Shown here: piece after piece, positions 23,785-32,193 of the stretch
Numbering within the stretch: the first letter of the stretch is position 1
How the letters are laid out: every line of letters starts with the position of its first letter
Origin: Chloroflexota bacterium
GTDB taxonomy: Bacteria; Chloroflexota; Anaerolineae; Anaerolineales; Villigracilaceae
Reading direction: 5' to 3'
Length of the DNA stretch: 38,549 nt
Assembly: GCA_016235425.1 (NCBI GenBank)
Contig: JACRLC010000072.1
Location: 1 to 38,549 of the forward strand
Notes under the pieces: generated by a model
What the model was told of the DNA's origin: nothing
The model's database searches: none
The model's input: the letters and a program-made list of their open reading frames with translations, nothing else
Made by a program: the position numbers and the translations under genes

Positions 23785-24834
23785 GGGTTCAAAGAACAGA
23801 TTCTGTCCTGGATTTCATCACGCAGTTCCACGAGTTCTGGATATTCATAGAAAAATTGGATCTTCTTTTCGGCAATCGTGTCACCTGCGGGTTTGGGGGA
23901 AAAGATGAAAAACGAGAATGTTTCTGCGATGTCTTCCACGGGGTTGGTAACCGCATAATCGGTGACGAACATCTCCCGGTGTTCCTGATAGAAGGCATTC
24001 AGTTTCTCGTAATATTGTTCCTTGTTTCGGGTGCGGTCGATCCTCTGCCATTCATCGTAGATTTCGACCCAAAAATTCCCATGGAAGGAATTGATGTAGG
24101 AGTCGGGAAGACTGCATCCTTCGTGCGCGAAATATTGCGGGCAACGCAAGACTTCGTGTTCAAAGACCTGCGGGTCATCCGGGTTATCGAATACAACCTG
24201 GCTGGGTTACCTGCGATGGGCCAAGGGTGAGCAGGTGGGCAAATTCGTGGATCAACGTGTACGTCAAATCTCTGGCGTTTTTCGTATCAGCAATATCTAC
24301 TTGCAGGATCCAGGAATTTGGGTCTTCGTCCGTTCGTCTGACCGCCGCCAGAAGGTTGTTCTCCCCATCGCTTATGATGACGAAGTTGTCCAGTTTGGTC
24401 CGGCGTTTCTGGGGAATGAGTTTTACAAAATAATCCCAGACTTGTTGATGGGCGTCCTTGTTGTCCTGAAATTCGATCAACGACTCTGGAACGGGTTCGT
24501 TCCTCAACCAGGTGATTTTATCATCCGTGATCGAGTAAACAGCCAGCGTGTAGAGTTCTGCCTTGGTGTCATCCGGTTTGCCGCGCAAGTCGCCGGTCCC
24601 GGATTGATCCGGGGCCGCGCTGGATAGGATGCCGGCCATCACGTCCGCACAGATGACCCTGGGTGTGGGAGGCAGTGACGTGGGAGATGGCGATGGTGGG
24701 ACAGGCGTATTGGCGGGTGGAAGGATTGTTGGCGTTTCGAGAGCGAGTAATTTCGCACCCATGCTGCAAGCCAGCCCGCCCAAAAGCAGTAATGTGACGA
24801 CTATCAGAGTAAATGGATTGTGTTTGAGGTTCAT
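23781..24834 (-). pseudogene. HExxH lipoprotein (putative metallopeptidase), frameshifted copy
   Basis: The first part (ATG 24834, behind AAAGGAC) has a lipobox LAC, a Pro/Thr-rich linker and a peptidase-like domain reaching HEFAHLLTL. After GPSQVTQP the frame is lost by one extra base near 24198-24204; the next frame resumes with VVFDNPDDPQVFEHEV and continues to 23781, matching the intact neighbour at 24906-25946 throughout. Removing one base restores 350 residues. It is either a recent pseudogene or a sequencing indel, since the rest looks well preserved. Confidence 0.8.
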
Positions 24835-24905
24835 GTCCTTTTTTGTCCCCTTTTCGGATTGAGAGCAGGGATACATTTAATGGATTTTCAACAAACCAGG
24901 GTAAG

Positions 24906-25946
24906 TTATTGATACACCGCGCAAAGGTTGTTCAAAATTTCATTCCGCAACTGCACGAGTTCCGGGTAATCGTAAAAGAACAGGATTTTCAGTTCGTCAA
25001 CCGTGAATGCTCCGGGCTTGGGGCCGAGCACAAAAAATGACCAGGATTCGGCAATGTCTTCTTCGGGGTTGGTCACGGCGTAATCGGTGACGAATTCGTC
25101 TTCGTAGTTGTAATAAAAATTATCCAGTTCTTCGTAATACTTGTCGTCATCTTCGATCTGGTTGATCTCCTGCCATTCCTCGTAATGTTGAACCCAGAAC
25201 TTGTTGTAGAACGCGTTGATGTAGGAATCTTCGGTACTGCACCCTTCGCCGGGAAAGTAGACTGGGCAGGCGGAGACTTCCTGCAAATAAATATCGTTGT
25301 CGTCGGGGTTGTTGAAGACAGCGAGGCTCGGCGGGACCTGGTTCGCGTTGAGGGTGAGTAGGTGGCCGAATTCATGCACGAGGGTGTAGGTGAGGTTGGC
25401 GCGGTCAGAAACGTCGGCGATGTCCACTTCCAAGGCCCAAAGCGCGGGATCGTAGGTGGTCTGCGTGACTGAGGCGAGGGTGTTGTCGGGGCCGTCGGTG
25501 GTGATGGAGTATTCGGCCACCGCTTCGCGCTGATTTGCCGGGATGAGCGCCGTGAAATAATTCCAGACATCTTCGTGTGTGGCGGCATCGTCCTGTTCAT
25601 CCTGCAAATCCGAGGAGACGGTTTCGTAAAATGGATTGGCAATTTCATTGCCCGAAACTTCATAGGTGACGAGGTAGGTTTCTTCCTGTGTGGAGGTGTC
25701 CGCTTCGCTGGAAACATCGTCGCTGGGGGTGGCGGCCGCGTTCATAATTTCGGTCAATGCGGCGGGGCAGGAGGCTGACTCTGTTGCGGGTTCGGGCTGA
25801 GGCTCGGAGTAGGGGATCTCTGTCGGTGGGGTGTTTGGTTGGGCGGGTTGATCTTCGGGGGAGAAAATGTCTGTGACGGCCGCGCAGGCCAAAGTCGCAA
25901 AAAGAAGCGTGAGCCCGAAAATCAGTATTTGTATCCTGCGAGTCAT
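24906..25946 (-). CDS. HExxH lipoprotein, putative zinc metallopeptidase
   Basis: A 346-residue lipoprotein with signal peptide and lipobox (TLAC), an acidic Pro-rich linker, and a domain carrying HEFGH (191-195, zinc-binding His and Glu) inside a helix, TYTLVHEFGHLLTL. The C-terminal 100 residues are Tyr/Asp/Glu-rich. The family is unnamed to me; the zinc motif suggests a surface-exposed peptidase. The start at 25946 follows GGAG; the frame is open upstream but without a ribosome site. It is tandemly duplicated (next gene down, 71 bp away), with about half the residues shared by eye. Confidence 0.78.
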   Translation of the reverse strand: MTRRIQILIFGLTLLFATLACAAVTDIFSPEDQPAQPNTPPTEIPYSEPQPEPATESASCPAALTEIMNAAATPSDDVSSEADTSTQEETYLVTYEVSGNEIANPFYETVSSDLQDEQDDAATHEDVWNYFTALIPANQREAVAEYSITTDGPDNTLASVTQTTYDPALWALEVDIADVSDRANLTYTLVHEFGHLLTLNANQVPPSLAVFNNPDDNDIYLQEVSACPVYFPGEGCSTEDSYINAFYNKFWVQHYEEWQEINQIEDDDKYYEELDNFYYNYEDEFVTDYAVTNPEEDIAESWSFFVLGPKPGAFTVDELKILFFYDYPELVQLRNEILNNLCAVYQ

Positions 25947-25999
25947 GGCGGCTCCGGTAAAAGATTGGCGCAAGGATACCACACTCGTTGGAGCACGAT

Positions 26000-26029
26000 A
26001 AAAAAACAGCGGATTTGATAATCCGCTGT
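26000..26029 (-). terminator. Terminator of the radical SAM operon
   Basis: On the minus strand ACAGCGGATT and AATCCGCTGT form a 10-bp perfect stem with a 4-nt loop, followed by seven T. It closes the minus-strand series that begins at 32595. Confidence 0.9.
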
Positions 26030-26039
26030 AAGCCTGGTT

Positions 26040-27182
26040 TTACTTGTAAATTTCCTCCCACGGGTTTCGCAGGATGTTGCCCAGCACGTTTTTCGCCGCG
26101 CCCTGCGTGGGGAGCACGTCGCCATCGGGTTCAATGTAGAGCCATGCCTTGCCCGCGCCGGAGGGGATTTTGTCGTCTTCGGTTTCCATGGCAACGGGAT
26201 TCGATTCGGAGTATGGCACGGGCAGATCCCAACGCAGGGTGAAGTTGAGTTCGCTGGCTTTTCCCTGGAGTTGCAGGAGTTCATCGAGCAGGTTGTGATC
26301 GGATGTGCTGAGGGACAGGTTCTGCACACCGAGGCCCGCAAGTCTCTCGAGGATTTGCACGCTTTCGCTGACGTTGTCCTTTGTAAGCGTGAGATGGACG
26401 GTGAGGAACAAATCCGCAGGGACGATGGTTTCGATGGCTTTCCAGGCGGTCTTTTCGCCGGGTTGCAGGATCAGCATCACGTGGTCGAGACCGGTTTGCA
26501 GGAGGGTCTCGAGATAATTTTTTTCCGCGAGTTTGAAGCCGTCGGTGATCAGGCCGCAGACCTGGCCGACTTTTTCCGCGTAGGCAATCAACGCGGACAG
26601 GTCATCGCGCAGGGTGGGTTCGCCGCCCGTAAAAATGACGTGCGGGATTCCGGCCTGCCATGCCTTGTCCAAAACGGTCTGCCATTCTTCGGTGGTCAGT
26701 TCGCGTTCGACGCGTTTTGCCGGGGCGTAGTCTGCATGTGCGTTGGGGGGCAGGCGATAGGTGAGAGCGCAGTCGAGGCGGAGCGGGGCGGTGAGGGAGG
26801 CCGAATGGGGCGCGACCCGTTCAAAGTCGAGATAGGAAACGGGATCCAAATCGGGAGTGGAGATCAGGGTTTCGATCTTGTCCGCGAAGTCTTGAAAGTC
26901 TTCGAGCGCCATGCCCTTGCTCACGCGATAGCGCGCGGCAATTTGTTTCGCCACTTCATTGGGATTCGTCCCGCGGATGAAATGGTAGGCATATTCGGCG
27001 GCGGTTGAGTTGAGATGCAGGATGGTGGCGGCGTTGACGATCAATACGCCGGAGCCATCAGGCCTCAGCCGCAGGTGGATGCGATAGGGTTTTTCATCCT
27101 GCACGTCCTGTTTGTGATAAACGCCGACAGGGAGAGGTTGGATCTTTGCAAAGCGGTCTGCGAGACGGTTGACGATTTTCAT
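26040..27182 (-). CDS. Radical-SAM-like protein lacking cluster cysteines, PqqD-like N-terminus
   Basis: A 380-residue paralogue of the radical SAM protein at 28341-29759. The N-terminal domain (about 30-110) aligns with its PqqD-like recognition domain (IHLRLRPDGSGVLIVNA, ILHLN). The barrel keeps FTGGEPTLRDDL and the later strand pattern, but the cluster motif CxxxCxxC is replaced: TYRLPPNAHADY has Leu144, Ala148 and Asp151 at the three Cys positions. The SPASM cysteines are also gone, though WLYIEPDGDVLPTQG and LGNILRNPWEEIYK still align. It cannot bind the usual cluster and is probably a non-catalytic partner. It follows the DUF155-like gene by 9 bp. Confidence 0.82.
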   Translation of the reverse strand: MKIVNRLADRFAKIQPLPVGVYHKQDVQDEKPYRIHLRLRPDGSGVLIVNAATILHLNSTAAEYAYHFIRGTNPNEVAKQIAARYRVSKGMALEDFQDFADKIETLISTPDLDPVSYLDFERVAPHSASLTAPLRLDCALTYRLPPNAHADYAPAKRVERELTTEEWQTVLDKAWQAGIPHVIFTGGEPTLRDDLSALIAYAEKVGQVCGLITDGFKLAEKNYLETLLQTGLDHVMLILQPGEKTAWKAIETIVPADLFLTVHLTLTKDNVSESVQILERLAGLGVQNLSLSTSDHNLLDELLQLQGKASELNFTLRWDLPVPYSESNPVAMETEDDKIPSGAGKAWLYIEPDGDVLPTQGAAKNVLGNILRNPWEEIYK

Positions 27183-27191
27183 GGGAACTCC

Positions 27192-28229
27192 TTATGGATT
27201 GCGGAACCAGCCCAAATCCTCTATGAAAAAAAGATAGAAATAGCCGATGAGGAGAATCAGCCAGCCTGTGATTTGTACGATCTCCAGCAGGCTTTGCCAA
27301 GAGAGCGAGAAGTTCTCCTGCATCATTTCGATGATGTCTTCGAGATTGTCCAGTTTTTCCTTGACGGTCTTTTTCCAATCGTCCAGATAAAATTCATCGC
27401 GGATGGCGTGATAAAGCTGCGACGTGTACCAATCGCCGATGAGCAGAAGGTTTTGTTCGGTGTGTTCAAAATCGAGCATCAATTCGAGGCGGTGTTGTAC
27501 GATGCGTTTGATCTGTCCGCGTGTGGGGCCGAGCTGCGAGGCGCGGCGGGGATTGGCGCGGAATTGCTGGTTGATGTCGCGGAAACTGTTTTCGATGTGC
27601 TGGTCGAGCCGGCGGTAGCGAAGCAGTTGATAGTTGCCAATCTTGAGCAATTCGATGTCCGATTGAAAATCGCCGTTCGGCGCGATGATGACCGCACCCT
27701 CCCAATCCACCACGGTGAGATCGTCTTTTGAATAGCGCACGCGCGAACTCAGGATTTCGTCAATTTCCTGCCGGTCGAAGACTTCACGCTGTGAGCGGAT
27801 GAAACGCGCCAGCGCCACGGCATTGTTTTCCAAAAATTTTTCCGGCGAAGGTTTTGCGCCGACAAGCAAAAGGATTACAAACTCCTCGAACATGCCGGAG
27901 CTGCGATGTTCGATTGGCACGAAGCGTTCCTGCAAATTCCGCTGGACGACCTCGCGCTGTTGGATCGCGGCGAGACCTAAAGCATCCGACATTTGGAAGC
28001 GGCAATCAATGACCTGGATGCGATCGTCGAATCTTTGACGCAACACCGAAACCTGCACGCCTCCCGCCTGGACTTCAACCTGCCCCAGCGTTCTGACGCG
28101 GATATCCACGGGTTGGAAGTAGGGCGCGTCCTTCAGCCCGCGGATTTCCTCCGGCGGTTCGGGTGCGCTCTCGACGCGGTCTGGGAAGGCGAGAAGGTAG
28201 CAGATTTCAGTGGTTTTCGTTGGAGGCAT
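27192..28229 (-). CDS. DUF155 (RMD1-like) membrane protein
   Basis: A 345-residue protein with one or two membrane helices at the extreme C-terminus (about 312-336). The preceding helical region IGDWYTSQLYHAIRDEFYLDDWKKTVKEKLDNLEDI fits the end of the DUF155/RMD1 family, known from yeast mitochondria and bacteria but of unclear role. The N-terminal half is less typical. It lies between the two radical-SAM-type genes, with 9 bp to the next, so it belongs to their operon. Confidence 0.65.
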   Translation of the reverse strand: MPPTKTTEICYLLAFPDRVESAPEPPEEIRGLKDAPYFQPVDIRVRTLGQVEVQAGGVQVSVLRQRFDDRIQVIDCRFQMSDALGLAAIQQREVVQRNLQERFVPIEHRSSGMFEEFVILLLVGAKPSPEKFLENNAVALARFIRSQREVFDRQEIDEILSSRVRYSKDDLTVVDWEGAVIIAPNGDFQSDIELLKIGNYQLLRYRRLDQHIENSFRDINQQFRANPRRASQLGPTRGQIKRIVQHRLELMLDFEHTEQNLLLIGDWYTSQLYHAIRDEFYLDDWKKTVKEKLDNLEDIIEMMQENFSLSWQSLLEIVQITGWLILLIGYFYLFFIEDLGWFRNP

Positions 28230-28240
28230 GGTGAGCCTTG

Positions 28241-28326
28241 TGTCACTCTGAGGGAGCGCAAGTTGCGACCGAAGAGTCTCGTTTGTTGTGGTGGAGATTC
28301 TTCGGCGCTCCGCGCCTCAGAACGAC
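28241..28326. repeat. REP-like palindrome, TGTCACTCTGAGG type
   Basis: Outer arms TGTCACTCTGAGG (28241-28253) and CCTCAGAACGACA (ending 28326) and inner arms CGAAGAGTCTC (28270-28280) and GGAGATTCTTCGG (28293-28305) are inverted. The form resembles the long intergenic palindromes seen again at 33143-33299. It separates the radical SAM gene from the DUF155-like gene. Confidence 0.7.
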
Positions 28327-28340
28327 ATTTCCAGGGGAAG

Positions 28341-29759
28341 TCATTGGATAACAGGCAGGTTTACGCCGAAACTTTCGCGGTGCGTCTCAAACTGCAATGG
28401 ACATCCTCCGCCACATTCTGAAACAACGGGACAACCTTCGCATTTGGCAGGCAGTCCCTTGCGCTCGCGCAACTGCACGGACAGTTTGTGATTCCAAATG
28501 GAATCCCACGAGTCCGTGAGCATGTTGCCGAGCGGGTGGTAATACGACTGGCATGGTATCACATTCCCGTTGGATTCAATGCACATGCTGTATAACGAAG
28601 CTGTGCATCCTTTTACACCGAGGTTGCTCTGCGTGGGATCGAAGTTGCAGTATTGCGTAGGCGTGTACCAGATCAGGCGCTGGCCGTGATCGGATGTCTT
28701 TTGCACGGCCATATCGAGGATGGGTTGCAGTTCGCGTTCGTGCAAACCTGTGCCGACGGTGAGTCCGTTGCCGGAGTAAATCAGCGCGTTCAAGCCGATG
28801 GTGGGAACGCCGGTTTCAGCGAGAAAGTCCAGCGTATCGGGAATCTTGTGAACGTTCGTCCGCAACATGGTGGTGTTGGTCATCACGTAAAGCCGCGCAG
28901 CCAATACATTCTTCAGGCCCTGAATGGTTTGCTTGAAAGCGCCTTTTGCGCGCATCATCTCATCGTGGATATTTTCATCGCAGGATTCAACGGTGATTTG
29001 AACGTGGTCAAGACCGGCGTCCACGAGTTTTTGCACGTACTTTTCATCGGAGAGGCGGCGCGCGTTGGTGTTGAGGCCGGTGATCTGCCCATTGGATTCG
29101 GCGCGGGCGATCAGTTCGGGCAGGTCATTGCGGAGGGTTGCTTCGCCGCCGGTGAAGACGATGTGCGGCACGCCCAATGCCCAGAGCTGGTCAATGATTT
29201 TGAACCATTGCCCGGTGGTCAGCTCGGGGAAGTTGCGCTCGCGGGCGTTGTAGCAGTGGGCGCAGTCGTTGTTGCAACGGTAGGTGACGGCGAGATCCAT
29301 TCTGTAGGGTGCGGAGGGACGCGCGCTGAATGGCATGATCGATTCAAGGTCGAGTTCGTGGATTGCGCAGGCACCATCGGGACGAATCAAGTTGTCAAGC
29401 TGCAGGTTGAAGGTTGACAGGTCATTGCTTGCTTGATTTGCGCCAACCCGGTATTGATGCCTGATGGTCTGGATAATTTCCTGTTCTTTTCTTCCTTCGA
29501 GAATCAGGTAAGCCATCAGCGCGGCAGTTGGGTTCAAGTGCATGACGCGGTTGGCGTTGACGATCAAAGTTCCCGTACCATCGGGGTCAATCCGCAAGTG
29601 GATGCGCGATTTTTCGTGTTCGTTTTCGCGAGTGTAGTGGTAAAGGCGTGGGCCGGAGTCCAAAGTCTCCCGACTTTGGACTTGTTTATTGGATGGTGAA
29701 GATTCCAACGTCAGGAGACGTTGAAGTCCGGTTTGCAAACTTTTAAAATTCAGGGACAT
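28341..29759 (-). CDS. Radical SAM/SPASM maturase with PqqD-like domain
   Basis: A 472-residue enzyme. Residues about 50-130 form a PqqD-like peptide recognition domain (IHLRIDPDGTGTLIVNANRVMHLNPTA). The radical SAM cluster motif is CNNDCAHC (Cys162, 166, 169), followed by TGGEATLR. The C-terminal SPASM region has CTASLYSMCIESNGNVIPC and CEGCPVVSECGGGCP. Such proteins install thioether or C-C links in peptides (PqqE, sactipeptide and similar maturases). The likely target here is the Cys-Ala tail encoded at 30354-32096. ATG 29759 is six bases after GAGG. Residues 12-40 are encoded by REP hairpins. Confidence 0.92.
   Translation of the reverse strand: MSLNFKSLQTGLQRLLTLESSPSNKQVQSRETLDSGPRLYHYTRENEHEKSRIHLRIDPDGTGTLIVNANRVMHLNPTAALMAYLILEGRKEQEIIQTIRHQYRVGANQASNDLSTFNLQLDNLIRPDGACAIHELDLESIMPFSARPSAPYRMDLAVTYRCNNDCAHCYNARERNFPELTTGQWFKIIDQLWALGVPHIVFTGGEATLRNDLPELIARAESNGQITGLNTNARRLSDEKYVQKLVDAGLDHVQITVESCDENIHDEMMRAKGAFKQTIQGLKNVLAARLYVMTNTTMLRTNVHKIPDTLDFLAETGVPTIGLNALIYSGNGLTVGTGLHERELQPILDMAVQKTSDHGQRLIWYTPTQYCNFDPTQSNLGVKGCTASLYSMCIESNGNVIPCQSYYHPLGNMLTDSWDSIWNHKLSVQLRERKGLPAKCEGCPVVSECGGGCPLQFETHRESFGVNLPVIQ
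29657..29727. repeat. REP hairpin pair left of RAYT gene, inside coding sequence
   Basis: REP1: AGTCCAAAGTC-TCCC-GACTTTGGACT (29657-29682), perfect 11-bp arms. REP2: about 29702-29727, core CCAACGTC-AGGA-GACGTTG. Both share the GTC-(N4)-GAC core and loop type with the two hairpins at 30288-30350. Both lie inside the 5' end of the radical SAM gene and are translated. Confidence 0.88.
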
Positions 29760-30273
29760 CATTCACCTCATCCATTCCTGTAAAATCAAAATCCTGTAAC
29801 TGTGTCAGGTATTCCTTGTAATTGCTGAAAGGATAATCTTCGGGGTTCTCAACCAATCCATGCTTTACGGGATTCCAAAACACGTATCTCAAACGACTGT
29901 AATAATCGCGCTCCGAGCGAATGCAGGTATCCCAGTAATTCCACCAGACTTTTCGGCCATTTGCATTATCTTTATCATTCCAGTTGCGCGCAGTGAATTT
30001 ATGGTAACTGCTTGTAAATTTCGAGAGAGTGACGGCATTCCCGGGTGATTCGACGATGGCATGGTAGTGATTATCCAAAACGACCCAGGCGATAATCTTC
30101 CATTGATGAATTTTAGCCGCCTCATGGAACGCATCGTTCCATGAGGCTTTACGTTGTGGAGGCTGGATTAGGTGCTCGCTCAGGTAAATGGACGCGGTCA
30201 GCATATACAGTGTGTCGGGGAGAAATAAATGCGGAGGATTATGCGGGGCTGTTCTGAAGATATCGTTTTTCAT
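29743..30273 (-). CDS. REP-associated tyrosine transposase (RAYT, Y1 HUH family)
   Basis: A 176-residue single-domain HUH transposase: His69-Tyr70-His71 in LDNHYHAIVE, and the tyrosine helix RDYYSRLRYVFWNPVKHGLV with Tyr124/125 as candidate nucleophile. RAYTs nick and join at REP hairpins, and two hairpins lie on either side of this gene. The product appears full length. Its stop codon lies 17 bp inside the radical SAM gene start, so the maturase now depends on a transcript through the transposase. Confidence 0.92.
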   Translation of the reverse strand: MKNDIFRTAPHNPPHLFLPDTLYMLTASIYLSEHLIQPPQRKASWNDAFHEAAKIHQWKIIAWVVLDNHYHAIVESPGNAVTLSKFTSSYHKFTARNWNDKDNANGRKVWWNYWDTCIRSERDYYSRLRYVFWNPVKHGLVENPEDYPFSNYKEYLTQLQDFDFTGMDEVNDVPEF

Positions 30274-30287
30274 TGGGCAGTTTTCCT

Positions 30288-30350
30288 GTCAAAAGTCTGG
30301 AGACTTTTGACTCCAACGTTTTGACTCCAACGTCGGGAGACGTTGGAGTC
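30288..30350. repeat. REP hairpin pair right of RAYT gene
   Basis: REP3: GTCAAAAGTC-TGGA-GACTTTTGAC (30288-30311), perfect 10-bp arms. REP4: GACTCCAACGTC-GGGA-GACGTTGGAGTC (30323-30350), perfect 12-bp arms. A further half copy, GACTCCAACGTT, lies at 30309-30320. They are cognate to the transposase and start 3 bp after the stop of the Cys-tail gene. Confidence 0.9.
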
Positions 30351-30353
30351 CAG

Positions 30354-32096
30354 CTAACGGCCTCCACCCGCACAGGCGCAGGCGCAACCGGCGCAGGCGC
30401 AGGCGCAGGCGCATCCGCCGCCACTGCGACCGCCGCCGCGGCTCCGTCCACTGCTGGTGGGTTTGGGCGGGGGATTGGTCACGTTGGTGACGCGGCTGGT
30501 AAAGTCGCTGACGTTGCCGATGACTTTTTGGGAAAAGGTTTGAACGCCGGTAACGACGGAGGCGGCAAAGTCCGCGCCGGGGAGGGAGACTCTGCCCGAG
30601 GGCTGACTCGGCATGGATGACGGGAGCCTGCCTCCGGTCGAGGTGTGACGCGAGAATGTTGGGTCGTAGCTGCCCCACCACATCGGTACGTAAACCGGGC
30701 CGCGGAAGACTCTGCGGGAGCGGTCATCGTAATCCTTGTCGAGCATCGTCCATTCGAGTTGCTGGTCGAAGAAGGCCATCTGCACTTCGGGCGTGTCCGC
30801 TTTTTGAACTTGTTCCCAGGCGGTCTCCATGATGCGTTTGTAGTATTCGATGGTTTCCTTGCGGCTGAAACCTTTCATTTTTTCGGAGACCGATTTGACG
30901 AGGGCGATGGTCATGTCTTGAAGGTTTTTGCGGCGGTTTTTCGGATCCTTGTCTTTGAAGGCTTGAAGGAATTTGGACTCGTATTCGTGCAGGCCTTCGG
31001 GAAGCGGTTCGTTGACCGTGATGTCGAGCGGGTCGCGTTTGGTGACGACTGCCGCGCCTTTTTTGACTGCACCGAATAAGATCATTGTCATCACTTTGTC
31101 GAGCGGTTGTTCCATGAGGATGGCGGCTTCGACGGCGGTGAGTCCTCGTTTGATGCCGTGGCCTTCGATGGATATCTTCGGGGCCATGTACTGCAGTTTG
31201 CGGCGGTTGTTGCCGATGGCGGTCAGGGCGGGCAGGCCGACGAACATGAAGATAAAGAAGCAACAGAAAAAGAGCGGCCCAAGACTTGAGACGATGGAGT
31301 CAATGAATTCTCCAATGTCAAAAGCCGGTGCTGTGACAATGGCGGTGGCTGGAATGTATGCTTTTGGGAAGGATGCGCCGAACAGGTATTGTCTTGAGCC
31401 TGAGGTGTTTTGATTTGCCCAGGTGTATGTGATGCGGCCTTCGGAATCAAATCCTGTTTGCGGTTCGGATGGGAAATCGGATGGCGCGCCATGCCAGCGC
31501 GGTTCTTCGGGCTTTACACCGGGCGGCATGTGGAAGGTGACAGCCAGGTCGGTGTTGCCAACCACGTATTGACTTCCAAACCATGTGGGAGAGAAGACTG
31601 CGGAGGCGTAGGCTTCGTCGTTATCATCGGGATAGAGCACGCCGCTAATCCTGCCCGCGTACACATGGAGCGTGCCTGTTTGCCCAGGCTGGATGGCATA
31701 CGCACCCATATCCACCGCAAAGCCGTAGGAACCCTCTCCCTGATAGTCTGACGAGATGGAGACGCGGTTTCCGTTAACGTCAGCGAACGCTCCCTCGGTT
31801 GTGCCTGTAAGTGGGGTGGTTGGGGTTGTGTCTGGAAATGGCGCTTCGGTTGGGCTTGGGCTTATGGTGCTGAAGTTTCCGTTTGGCATGCCCACGTCCA
31901 CAAAGTCAATGACGTGCGCGCCGGGTTGGTTGGTGAACGTGAACTGGTAATCCAGCGACATCGTGCCGTCTGAATTCCAGTAGACGTTCACAACCTCCTT
32001 ATCGAGGCGGAATGAATATTCCTGTGCGAATGCGCTGGTGACAAGACCAAACGTCAACAGGAAGACGAGGCAGATTGCAAGCAGTTTTTGTTTCAT
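30354..32096 (-). CDS. Secreted/membrane protein with (Cys-Ala) repeat C-terminal tail
   Basis: A 580-residue protein: signal peptide (1-24, cleavage after AFA), a beta-rich extracytoplasmic domain (25-260, reminiscent of DUF2207), a membrane helix with FFCCFFIFMF (about 275-300), a cytoplasmic helical domain (300-500), a Ser/Gly/Pro linker, and a final GGG-(CA)4-G-(CA)3-GGGR tail with Cys at 562, 564, 566, 568, 571, 573 and 575. The tail is encoded by TGCGCC hexamers. With a PqqD-like radical SAM/SPASM enzyme downstream, the tail is the likely modification substrate. The start is ATG 32096 after GGAGG; the open frame upstream has none. Confidence 0.82.
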   Translation of the reverse strand: MKQKLLAICLVFLLTFGLVTSAFAQEYSFRLDKEVVNVYWNSDGTMSLDYQFTFTNQPGAHVIDFVDVGMPNGNFSTISPSPTEAPFPDTTPTTPLTGTTEGAFADVNGNRVSISSDYQGEGSYGFAVDMGAYAIQPGQTGTLHVYAGRISGVLYPDDNDEAYASAVFSPTWFGSQYVVGNTDLAVTFHMPPGVKPEEPRWHGAPSDFPSEPQTGFDSEGRITYTWANQNTSGSRQYLFGASFPKAYIPATAIVTAPAFDIGEFIDSIVSSLGPLFFCCFFIFMFVGLPALTAIGNNRRKLQYMAPKISIEGHGIKRGLTAVEAAILMEQPLDKVMTMILFGAVKKGAAVVTKRDPLDITVNEPLPEGLHEYESKFLQAFKDKDPKNRRKNLQDMTIALVKSVSEKMKGFSRKETIEYYKRIMETAWEQVQKADTPEVQMAFFDQQLEWTMLDKDYDDRSRRVFRGPVYVPMWWGSYDPTFSRHTSTGGRLPSSMPSQPSGRVSLPGADFAASVVTGVQTFSQKVIGNVSDFTSRVTNVTNPPPKPTSSGRSRGGGRSGGGCACACACAGCACACAGGGR

Positions 32097-32100
32097 TGGC

Positions 32101-32191
32101 CCTCCGGGGAAGTGTCGACAAAAGTGTCGAAGTGTCAGAGTGTCAAAAGTGTCACATTGACACTTGAGCACCTTCGACACTTTTGACACTT
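32101..32191. repeat. Cluster of eight GTGTC/GACAC words
   Basis: Five GTGTC words on the plus strand are followed by three GACAC words within 91 bp, making overlapping hairpins such as AAGTGTCA-CAT-TGACACTT and ending GACACTTTTTT. It fills the gap between the zinc-ribbon gene and the Cys-tail gene. It may attenuate transcription or be a decayed repeat. Confidence 0.6.
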
Positions 32192-32193
32192 TT

